The position numbers and the translations under genes are program-made. A stretch of DNA of 64,000 nucleotides from Pseudomonas sp. CHM02 (lineage in GTDB: Bacteria; Pseudomonadota; Gammaproteobacteria; Pseudomonadales; Pseudomonadaceae). The stretch is taken from the NCBI RefSeq assembly GCF_000612585.1, contig NZ_JFCA01000009.1:1-64000 (forward strand), written 5' to 3'. Positions 24,768 to 31,785 of this stretch are shown piece after piece; the stretch's first letter is position 1, and each line of letters begins with the position of its first letter. A model generated the notes under the pieces. That model saw only the letters and a program-made list of their open reading frames with translations. It was not told where the DNA came from and ran no database searches.

Positions 24768-27233
24768 ATGTTCCAACGTACTCCGTTGGCCGGCGCCATC
24801 GCGCTGGTCATGGGCAGCCTTGCCGTGCCTGTCTTTGCCGCAGACGACAGCCAGCCCACTGCAAAGAATGATCACCTCGACACCGTCGTGGTACTCGGCA
24901 CCCGCCGCAGCGACCTGACCGCCCTGCAAAGCGCCGCGCCGGTGGATGTACTGTCCGGCGAGCAATTGCAGCAGACCGGCGCCACCGACCTGTCCGGCGC
25001 CCTCACCGCCCTGTCGCCGTCGTTCAACTTCCCGCAGTCGCCGCAAGGAGCATTTGCCGGCTCCATCGCCCAGGGCGCCTCACTGCGTGGCCTGGCCTCC
25101 GACCAGGTGCTGGTGCTGGTCAACGGCAAGCGCCGCCACAGCAGCGCCAACATCACGCGTCAGAGCCTGGTGAACGGGCGTGGCGCGGCGGCGGTGGATC
25201 TGAGCCTGATTCCCTTGAGTGCGATCCAGCGCGTGGAGATCCTGCGCGACGGCGCCGCCGCGCAGTACGGCTCCGACGCCATCGCCGGGGTGATCAACAT
25301 TGTGCTCAAGGAAAACGACGACGGCGGCAACCTCGGCTACCGTTTCGGCGGCTATGACAAGGGCGACGGCATCCAGCGCAAACTCAGCGGCTGGAAAGGC
25401 TTCGCGCTGCCCAACGATGGCTTCCTCACCCTGAGTTTCGACGCCGGCAGCCAGGACCCCGCCAGCGACACCAACCCCGATAACCGGATCTTTTACCCCG
25501 GCGATACCAGCGTCAACACGCCGCGCGAGCAGAATAACCGCTACCGCACCTGGCGCTGGGGCTCGGGCAACGTGTCGGACCAGTACAACTTCGTCGCCAA
25601 CAGCGAGATCGGCATCGGCGAAGGGCTGACCGCCTATGGTTTTGCCACCTACTCACACAAGAACACCGACGCCGAAGGTTTCTTCGACCCGCCCACAACC
25701 CTGCGCAACAACTACGGCAGCACGGCGTTGCAGCGCTACCCGGACGGTCGCTTGCCGATCACCCGCTATGGCCTGGAAGACTATGCCGTCACCGGCGGCC
25801 TGCGCTTCGAGAACGAGCAACTGGGCAAATTCGACCTGGCGTTGAACCACGGCAACAACACGCTCAAGTCCGCCGACCGCAATGCGATCAACCCCAGCTA
25901 TGGCGTGGACAGCCCGTCGAAAATCTACACCGGCGAACGCGAAAACGACCAGACCAACCTGACCTTGGACTGGGTGCGCGACTTCCCTACCGACCTGCTG
26001 TTCAAGCCGCTGACCCTGTCGGCGGGCCTGGCCTGGCGCAAGGAAAACTACCAGTTGAGCGCGGGTGAAGCCGCCGGCTGGCAGAACGGGCCGCTGTTCA
26101 ACACTGTCGACCCGATCACCGGACGACGCATTCCCGGTTACTACTCGGGCATCACCCAGGTCGACGCGGCCTCGCTGGACCGCAAGGTCCTCGGCGCCTA
26201 CATCGACGTGGAAGGCCAGATCACCGAGAAATTCCAGGCCGGCGTGGCAGTGCGTACCGAGCATTACTCGGACTTTGGCGACACCACCAACGGCAAGCTG
26301 TCGCTGCGTTATGACTTCACCCCGCAGATCGCCGCGCGGGCCACGGCCAGTACCGGTTACCGTGCGCCATCGCTGGTGCAGAGCGGCATGTCGTCGTTCA
26401 GTGTGCAGGTGGTGGAGCAACCGCCGGGCAGCGGCAACTATGTCGAGGTGCAGCAGCGCACACTGCGCGCCAACAGCCCGGAAGCCCAGGCGCTCGGCGG
26501 CAAGGCGCTCAAGCCTGAGGAATCGACCAACTATTCCCTCGGCCTGGTATGGCGCCCGCTGGCAAACGCTTCGGTGACAGTGGACGCGTACCGCATCAAC
26601 ATCGACAACCGCATCACCCTGTCCGATCAACTGCCCGCCAGCGTGGTCACGCCGATCTTCGCCGGCACGCCCTACGCCAATATCCAGAGCGCGGCGTTCT
26701 ACACCAATGTCGCGGACACCCGTACCGACGGCGTCGAGTTGACCGGCAATTACCAGTGGGATCTGCAGCAATGGGGCCGCCTGAACCTGAGCAGCGGCTT
26801 TGCCAAGAACAACACCACCATCACCGGCTTGCGCGACGTGGGCAATATCAAGGGCTCGCAGATTGTCGGGCGCAACACCCAGGGCCTGATCGAGGACGGC
26901 ACGCCGGACACCAAGCTGACCCTGAGCGCCAACTGGTTGTATGAGCACTGGGCCGTGACCGTGGCCCAGCGCCGTTATGGCGAATGGAAAAGCCTCAACG
27001 CCACCAACCCGGCACTCGACCAGACCTTCAGCCCGCAATGGGTCACGGACCTGGACCTGTCCTACACCTTCCACAAGGGCGTGAAAGTCTCGGTGGGCGC
27101 AATCAACCTGTTCGACACCCATCCGGACAAGGCCGACGGTGCGCAGCTGTACGGCGTGCCAAAGTACTCGATCACCAGTCCGGAAGGCGCACAAGGGGCG
27201 TTCTACTACACCAGTGTGAGCTACGACTTCTGA
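24768..27233 (+). CDS. TonB-dependent outer-membrane receptor
   Basis: An 821-residue receptor with a signal peptide to about residue 24 (SLAVPVFA|AD). The plug starts HLDTVVVLGTRRSDLTALQS and contains SLRGLASDQVLVLVNGKRRH, RVEILRDGAAAQYGSDAIAGVIN and IVLKEN; the long barrel ends SVSYDF. The NGKRRH/DGAAAQYGSDAIAG pattern marks the receptor class commonly found in proteobacteria with varied organic ligands. AAAGGAC precedes the ATG. It may be co-transcribed with the receptor before it. The two receptors have different plug classes, so they probably import different ligands. Confidence 0.92.
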   Translation: MFQRTPLAGAIALVMGSLAVPVFAADDSQPTAKNDHLDTVVVLGTRRSDLTALQSAAPVDVLSGEQLQQTGATDLSGALTALSPSFNFPQSPQGAFAGSIAQGASLRGLASDQVLVLVNGKRRHSSANITRQSLVNGRGAAAVDLSLIPLSAIQRVEILRDGAAAQYGSDAIAGVINIVLKENDDGGNLGYRFGGYDKGDGIQRKLSGWKGFALPNDGFLTLSFDAGSQDPASDTNPDNRIFYPGDTSVNTPREQNNRYRTWRWGSGNVSDQYNFVANSEIGIGEGLTAYGFATYSHKNTDAEGFFDPPTTLRNNYGSTALQRYPDGRLPITRYGLEDYAVTGGLRFENEQLGKFDLALNHGNNTLKSADRNAINPSYGVDSPSKIYTGERENDQTNLTLDWVRDFPTDLLFKPLTLSAGLAWRKENYQLSAGEAAGWQNGPLFNTVDPITGRRIPGYYSGITQVDAASLDRKVLGAYIDVEGQITEKFQAGVAVRTEHYSDFGDTTNGKLSLRYDFTPQIAARATASTGYRAPSLVQSGMSSFSVQVVEQPPGSGNYVEVQQRTLRANSPEAQALGGKALKPEESTNYSLGLVWRPLANASVTVDAYRINIDNRITLSDQLPASVVTPIFAGTPYANIQSAAFYTNVADTRTDGVELTGNYQWDLQQWGRLNLSSGFAKNNTTITGLRDVGNIKGSQIVGRNTQGLIEDGTPDTKLTLSANWLYEHWAVTVAQRRYGEWKSLNATNPALDQTFSPQWVTDLDLSYTFHKGVKVSVGAINLFDTHPDKADGAQLYGVPKYSITSPEGAQGAFYYTSVSYDF

Positions 27234-27247
27234 GGGGACTGCTGAAT

Positions 27248-27269
27248 GGGTGCTGCTCCAGCAGCACCC
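27248..27269 (+). promoter_or_regulatory. Palindromic putative enhancer site
   Basis: Ten-base perfect arms, GGGTGCTGCT and AGCAGCACCC, around CC. It is the strongest of the four sites and lies 114 bases before the sigma-54 promoter at 27384. It is just after a gene stop but has no T-run, so a terminator role is less likely. Confidence 0.6.
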
Positions 27270-27295
27270 GATCACCATTCTTGCAGTTACCCCCC

Positions 27296-27380
27296 TGTAG
27301 GAGTCGGCTTGCCGGCGATGGCGTCCCCAGCAATTACGTACATCCACAGGGCTCCATCGCCGGCAAGCCGGCGCCTTCAG
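27296..27380. repeat. BIME between palindrome and promoter
   Basis: TGTAGGAGTCGGCTTGCCGG faces CCATCGCCGGCAAGCCGGCG. It occupies the space between the putative enhancer site and the sigma-54 promoter. Confidence 0.88.
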
Positions 27381-27383
27381 GTT

Positions 27384-27400
27384 GTGGCACATGTCTTGCG
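27384..27400 (+). promoter_or_regulatory. Sigma-54 type promoter for the SsuBC-type ABC operon
   Basis: GTGGCACATGTCTTGCG has TGGCAC and TTGC with ten bases between GG and GC. The ATG at 27437 is 37 bases downstream. Confidence 0.72.
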
Positions 27401-27436
27401 ATAGCTGCTGGGTATTCAGCTGAATTAAGACCTGCC

Positions 27437-28189
27437 ATGCGCCTCCTTCGACAACTCACCTGGCTTATCTCGCCCCTTGCCCTGCTGGCCGTTTGGACGC
27501 TGGTGGCCCACCTCGGCATTTTCCCGCGCAACCTGCTGGTACCGCCCGCCCAGGTACTGCAAACCTTCGAGCAACTGCTCGCCAGCGGCGAACTGCTCGA
27601 CCATCTGGGCAACAGCCTGTCGCGCCTGGGCCTGGGGTTTGGCATCGGCTCACTGTGCGGCCTGGCCTTCGGCGTGCTGATGGCCTTGTCGAAGAACGTC
27701 GAGGTGTATTGCGGGCCGCTGTTCCATACCCTGCGGCAGATCCCCAGCATTGCGTTGATCCCGATGTTTGTATTGCTGTTCGGCATCGACGAAACCTTCA
27801 AGATCATCATCGTCGCCAAGACCGCGTTTTTCCCGGTCGCCCTGGCGGCCGGTGAAGGCGTGCGCGGCATCCCGCGCAGCTATTTCGACGTCGCCGACGT
27901 GTACCGTCTGCGCTGGCCAACGTTTGTGCGCCTGGTGGCCCTGCCCGCCGCCGCGCCGCCGATCATCACCGGCTTTCGCATCAGCCTGACCCGCGCTTGG
28001 GTGGTGCTGGTGGCTACCGAGTTGCTGGCGGCCGACAGCGGCCTGGGGCAGATGATCGAAATGGCCCGGCAGATGCTGCGCATCGATGTGGTGATGGTCG
28101 GCGTGGTGATCACCGGACTGATCGGTTTTGCCCTCGACTACGCGTTTCGCCGCCTCGAACAACGCCTGTTCCGCTGGCAAACCCGCTAG
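27437..28189 (+). CDS. ABC importer permease, SsuC/TauC type (first of two)
   Basis: A 250-residue inner-membrane permease of the nitrate/sulfonate/taurine family. The start at 27437 (MRLLRQLTWLISPLALLAVW) fits the first helix and the promoter position; the frame runs on upstream through a BIME. The EAA loop reads YFDVADVYRLRWPTFVRLVALPAAAPPIITG, with the LPAA..P motif typical of SsuC. Two permease genes instead of the usual one imply a heterodimeric channel. The second permease begins nine bases later. No binding protein with a signal peptide is encoded alongside. Confidence 0.9.
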   Translation: MRLLRQLTWLISPLALLAVWTLVAHLGIFPRNLLVPPAQVLQTFEQLLASGELLDHLGNSLSRLGLGFGIGSLCGLAFGVLMALSKNVEVYCGPLFHTLRQIPSIALIPMFVLLFGIDETFKIIIVAKTAFFPVALAAGEGVRGIPRSYFDVADVYRLRWPTFVRLVALPAAAPPIITGFRISLTRAWVVLVATELLAADSGLGQMIEMARQMLRIDVVMVGVVITGLIGFALDYAFRRLEQRLFRWQTR

Positions 28190-28197
28190 GAGTCCCC

Positions 28198-28959
28198 ATG
28201 CTGCCTCTACTGAAAAAAGCCCGAGGGCTGTTGCTGCCGCTGCTGCTGGTGCTCGCCTGGGAATACGCTTCACGCCAGGACGCCGCTGGTGCCTATGCCT
28301 TCGTGCCATTGGCGGCGATCGGTTCGGCGTTGCTGGAAATGCTCGGCAACGGCGAACTTCTGGTCAACCTGCTCGCCAGCCTGGCCCGCACCAGCAGCGG
28401 CCTGGTGCTGGGCATTCTGTTCGGCGTGACACTGGGGGTGCTGATGGCGCTGTCCAGCGTGGCCAACCGCCTGATCGGCCCGCTGTTCCACTCGATTCGC
28501 CAGGTGCCGATGCTCGGCTGGATCCCGCTGATTGCCATGTGGTTCGGCAATGGCGAGTTTTCCAAGGTGCTGATCGTCACCCTCGCGGCGTTCTACCCGA
28601 TGGTGCTCAACACCTACCAGGGCTTCAGCCATGTGGAGCGACGCTACCGCGAAGTCGGCCAGGTGCTGGTCCTGACCCGGTGGCAGCAGTTCACCCACGT
28701 GCTGTTGCCGGCAGCGCTGCCGAGCATTGCCACCGGTGTCTTGCACGCCCTGGCCTTCGCCTGGGTGACGGCCATCGGCAGTGAGCTGTTCCTGTCCTCC
28801 GGTGCCGGCCTGGGCAACCTGATGATGAACGCCGAAGCCGGCTCACGCATGGAAGTCATCGTGCTGAGCGTGCTGTGCATCGGGCTGCTCGGCTACCTGA
28901 TGACCCTGTTGTTTACCCTTTTAAGCCGTCACCTGCTGCGCTGGCGCAACCTCCGTTGA
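28198..28959 (+). CDS. ABC importer permease, SsuC/TauC type (second of two)
   Basis: A 253-residue permease homologous to the preceding one. It has a hydrophobic N-terminus (LLLPLLLVLAWEYAS), the motif RQVPMLGWIPLIAMWFGNGE common to sulfonate permeases, and an EAA loop YREVGQVLVLTRWQQFTHVLLPAALP. AGGAG precedes the ATG. It should pair with the first permease under control of the ATPase encoded 11 bases downstream. The cargo is inferred to be a sulfonate or related compound from the family and from the sigma-54 linked sulfur neighbourhood. Confidence 0.9.
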   Translation: MLPLLKKARGLLLPLLLVLAWEYASRQDAAGAYAFVPLAAIGSALLEMLGNGELLVNLLASLARTSSGLVLGILFGVTLGVLMALSSVANRLIGPLFHSIRQVPMLGWIPLIAMWFGNGEFSKVLIVTLAAFYPMVLNTYQGFSHVERRYREVGQVLVLTRWQQFTHVLLPAALPSIATGVLHALAFAWVTAIGSELFLSSGAGLGNLMMNAEAGSRMEVIVLSVLCIGLLGYLMTLLFTLLSRHLLRWRNLR

Positions 28960-28970
28960 AAGGCCTCGAT

Positions 28971-29759
28971 ATGAATGCAATCGCCCACCACTCCCTCCAC
29001 CAGCACGTGCAGACCGGTGCGCTGCAGATTCGTGGCCTGAACAAAGCCTATCGGATCGAAGGCCGCTCGCTGCCAGTGTTGCAGAACATCCACCTCGACG
29101 TGCGTCCCGGCGAGTTCGTCAGCATTGTCGGCGCCAGCGGCTGTGGCAAATCCACCCTGTTGCGCCTGATCGTCGGGCTGGAAGCCGAATACGAAGGCGA
29201 CATTCTGCTGGACGGCAAACGCATCGCCGCCACCAGCCTGGAACGCGGGATCGTGTTCCAGGACCACCGGTTATTCCCGTGGATGACCGTCAGCCAGAAC
29301 ATCGCCCTGGCGCTGAAAAACCACAAGCTGACCCAGGCCGAGAAGGATCGCCAGGTGGCCGAGCATATCGCCCTGGTCAACCTCAGCGGCTTTGAAAACG
29401 CTTACCCGCACCAGCTCTCCGGCGGCATGGCGCAGCGGGCGGCGATTGCCCGGGCGCTGATCAACAAGCCCAAGGTGCTGTTGCTGGACGAACCCCTGGG
29501 CGCCCTCGACGCCCTGACCCGCGTGCACCTGCAACGCGAGCTGCAACGCATCTGGGTGCAGCAGCGGTGCACGGTGATCATGGTCACTCACGACATCGAG
29601 GAAGCGCTGTACCTGGGCGACCGTGTGATTGTGATGGACGCCCATCCGGGCCGGATCAGGCATGAAATCCAGGTGGATCTACCTCACCCAAGGGATCGCG
29701 CCTCGCCGGTGTTGCAGGGCTACAAGGAGCAATTGCTCGAGGAACTGGTGGGCCACTGA
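28971..29759 (+). CDS. ABC importer ATPase, SsuB/TauB type
   Basis: A 262-residue ATP-binding subunit. Walker A is GASGCGKS (about 56-63), the Q-loop follows at [15 protein letters not shown], the signature is [15 protein letters not shown] and Walker B is [16 protein letters not shown], which is the exact style of SsuB. The switch His is in [15 protein letters not shown]. The start at 28971 (MNAIAHHSL) follows AAAGG. It completes an importer with the two permeases. The N-terminal 30 residues (His/Gln-rich) extend beyond the usual domain start. Confidence 0.92.
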   Translation: MNAIAHHSLHQHVQTGALQIRGLNKAYRIEGRSLPVLQNIHLDVRPGEFVSIVGASGCGKSTLLRLIVGLEAEYEGDILLDGKRIAATSLERGIVFQDHRLFPWMTVSQNIALALKNHKLTQAEKDRQVAEHIALVNLSGFENAYPHQLSGGMAQRAAIARALINKPKVLLLDEPLGALDALTRVHLQRELQRIWVQQRCTVIMVTHDIEEALYLGDRVIVMDAHPGRIRHEIQVDLPHPRDRASPVLQGYKEQLLEELVGH

Positions 29760-29783
29760 ACCCAGGCAGACCTTTACAGAATG

Positions 29784-29814
29784 TCTTGTTCTGGATACTT
29801 TATCCAAAACAAGA
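29784..29814 (+). promoter_or_regulatory. Operator-like inverted repeat before the ammonia-lyase gene
   Basis: TCTTGTTCTGGATA, CTT, TATCCAAAACAAGA: 14-base arms with one mismatch around three bases, 16 bases before the ATG at 29830. Too close to the start to be just a promoter spacer; likely a repressor or activator site. No T-run follows, so a terminator for the ABC operon is less likely. Confidence 0.6.
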
Positions 29815-29829
29815 TAACGAGGTCCGCCC

Positions 29830-30795
29830 ATGCCATCGCCCACTTATCAAGACGTCATCGAGGCTGCGCAACGCCTGGAAGGTGTTGCGCACCCGACGCC
29901 GGTGCTCACCTCGCGCACCCTCGACGCGCTGACCGGTGCGCAGGTGTTCATCAAATGTGAACACCTGCAACGCGCCGGCTCGTTCAAGTTTCGCGGCGCG
30001 TTCAATGCCCTGTCGCAGTTTGACCCGCAGCAGCGCAAAGCCGGCGTGGTGGCGTTTTCATCCGGCAACCACGCCCAGGGCATTGCGCTGGCGGCGCAGT
30101 TACTGGGCATCCCGGCGACCATCGTGATGCCCACCGATGCACCGGCCGCCAAGGTCGCCGCCACCCGTGAATATGGCGCCAGCGTGGTGTTGTATGACCG
30201 CTTCACTGAAGACCGCGAGCAGATCGGCCGCAACCTGGCCACTGAACAGGGCCTGACCCTGATCCCGCCCTACGACCATCCGCACATCCTCGCCGGGCAA
30301 GGCACGGCTGCCAAGGAACTGCTGGCGTCCACCGGGCCGCTGGATGCCTTGTTCGTTGGCCTCGGCGGCGGTGGCATGCTCTCGGGTACAGCGTTGTCGA
30401 CTCGAGCCTTGTCGCCGGATTGCCTGCTGTATGGCGTGGAGCCGGAAGCCGGCAATGACGGCCAGCGCTCGTTGCGCAGCGGCAGCATCGTGCATATCGA
30501 CACGCCAAAGACCATTGCCGACGGCGCCCAGACCCAACACCTGGGCAATTACACCTTCCCGATCATCCGTGACAACGTCAACGACATCCTCACCGTGTCG
30601 GATGCCGAGTTGGTGCGGGCGATGAAGTTCTTCATGCAGCGCATGAAAATGGTGGTCGAGCCCACAGGCTGCCTGGGCCTGGCTGCCTTGCTCAACGAAG
30701 GAGACCGGTTCAGGGGCCAGCGGGTGGGCATTATCGTCACTGGCGGCAATGTCGATATCGACACGTATGCCGCCCTGCTCAGCGAGGCCCCATGA
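29830..30795 (+). CDS. PLP-dependent threo-3-hydroxyaspartate ammonia-lyase/serine-threonine dehydratase family
   Basis: A 321-residue fold-type II PLP enzyme that removes ammonia from a beta-hydroxy amino acid through an enamine. The PLP lysine lies in GSFKFRGAFNAL (Lys about 54), the phosphate loop is GLGGGGMLSG and SSGNHAQG binds the substrate carboxylate. DGAQTQHLGNYTFPIIRDNV and KMVVEPTGCLGLAAL match threo-3-hydroxy-L-aspartate ammonia-lyases more closely than biosynthetic threonine dehydratase, and no ACT domain is present. The start is ATG after a weak AACGAGG. It is coupled (ATGA) to a ridA-like remnant and probably controlled by the YheO-type gene downstream on the other strand. Confidence 0.85.
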   Translation: MPSPTYQDVIEAAQRLEGVAHPTPVLTSRTLDALTGAQVFIKCEHLQRAGSFKFRGAFNALSQFDPQQRKAGVVAFSSGNHAQGIALAAQLLGIPATIVMPTDAPAAKVAATREYGASVVLYDRFTEDREQIGRNLATEQGLTLIPPYDHPHILAGQGTAAKELLASTGPLDALFVGLGGGGMLSGTALSTRALSPDCLLYGVEPEAGNDGQRSLRSGSIVHIDTPKTIADGAQTQHLGNYTFPIIRDNVNDILTVSDAELVRAMKFFMQRMKMVVEPTGCLGLAALLNEGDRFRGQRVGIIVTGGNVDIDTYAALLSEAP

Positions 30796-30896
30796 ACAGC
30801 ATCCAGACCTCGACGACCTCCCTGCCTGCCGGGCATTACGCCCTGGCCATCGGCTATCGGGTCGAGATTGACGCGATAGCGCGCTACTTGGCGTAG
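30792..30896 (+). pseudogene. Putative internally deleted RidA-family remnant
   Basis: A 34-codon frame whose ATG overlaps the stop of the ammonia-lyase gene (ATGA). It starts MNSIQTSTTSLPAGHYALAI, where PAGHYxxA resembles the N-terminus of RidA-family enamine deaminases, and then runs straight into GYRVEIDAIARYLA, which resembles their C-terminus. The roughly 90 residues between would be missing. RidA hydrolyses the enamine released by PLP dehydratases, so a ridA gene is expected here. It overlaps the 3' end of the convergent regulator gene by 13 bases. Alternatively it is a chance short frame. Confidence 0.5.
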
Positions 30897-31510
30897 GTGT
30901 AGACCGCCGCGCGCGAGACACCCAGGTGTGAGGCCACGGTTTCCATGGCCCGGCGAATGTCCAGGCAGCCTGAGTCTTTCAGCTCTTTCATCAGCACACG
31001 CCGGTCTGCGGTTTTCAACGCACGCGGGGTGGTCGCCAGGCGTGCGGCGAACTGGTCGATACGGGCGCGAATGACGTCGGCGCCCGAAGGGTCCAGGGAT
31101 TCGATGAGCTTGTCGCCGCTGACCGAGCCAAACTGCTCGAGCATGCCCTGCAAGCCCCGGAACAACGAGAGATCGACATTCATGCACAAGGCCGCGACGT
31201 ACTCGCCGCCGGCGCCCTTGATGCCGATCGACGTGCTCTTGACCTGGCGGCCGTCGCTGAACTGGTTCTGGTAATTGGCGATGACTTGCGGGTACTCGGG
31301 GTCGGCAATGCGCGCAAGGCCCAACTCGGTGGTCGGGTCGCCCGGTGCACGTCCGGACAGGTTGTTATGGATCGCCAGGATCGAGTGCTGCGGGTCACGC
31401 AAGTCGTGCAGCACCACTTCGCAGAACGGGCTGAAGGTCTTGCTCAAGCCTTCGGCGATCTGTTCGAGCTGGCTGATCAGGTGAGTATCGTTGGGAGAGG
31501 TGTTTTTCAT
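30884..31510 (-). CDS. YheO/DauR-type transcriptional regulator (PAS-like plus HTH)
   Basis: A 208-residue regulator. The N-terminal PAS-like domain (about 10-115) contains SPFCEVVLHDLRDPQHSILAI and VKSTSIGIKG, and the C-terminal HTH of the YheO class reads MKELKDSGCLDIRRAMETVA followed by LGVSRAAVYTYAK. DauR, a known member, responds to amino-acid catabolism. The neighbour ammonia-lyase and the palindrome at 29784 are likely targets. Two ATG codons, at 31522 and 31510, are possible and neither has a good ribosome site; the inner one (MKNTSPND) is given. It converges with the ridA-like remnant. Confidence 0.85.
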   Translation of the reverse strand: MKNTSPNDTHLISQLEQIAEGLSKTFSPFCEVVLHDLRDPQHSILAIHNNLSGRAPGDPTTELGLARIADPEYPQVIANYQNQFSDGRQVKSTSIGIKGAGGEYVAALCMNVDLSLFRGLQGMLEQFGSVSGDKLIESLDPSGADVIRARIDQFAARLATTPRALKTADRRVLMKELKDSGCLDIRRAMETVASHLGVSRAAVYTYAK

Positions 31511-31680
31511 GCAAGACAACATATCCAGTCATGGACAGGCCGTCAATTTCAGCACTGTCCCCCACAGTGGCGCCGCAGCCTTAGACACCTGCGCCTTGAC
31601 GCTGATCACCGACAGCCTCGCCGGCGCCTACAAGACCGCATATTCACGGTGCGGAACCGAAGAGTTCTGATACGTCCCAC

Positions 31681-31782
31681 TGTAGGAGCTGGCTTGCCGG
31701 CGATGGTCGCCAACGATGACGCGGGAACCCAGAATGAACGCAGCGCCCTCACGTTTTTCGCCGGCAAGCCGGCGCCTACAAG
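31681..31782. repeat. BIME
   Basis: TGTAGGAGCTGGCTTGCCGG faces TCGCCGGCAAGCCGGCGCCT. A further half-unit CGCCGGCGCCTACAAG lies at about 31619-31634. The remainder of the gap 31511-31785 has no recognised feature. Confidence 0.85.
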
Positions 31783-31785
31783 GTA

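Noticed and set aside
27248..27269. Terminator of the TonB receptor gene
   Set aside because: No T-run follows and the same palindrome recurs away from gene ends but near sigma-54 promoters. A dual role cannot be excluded.
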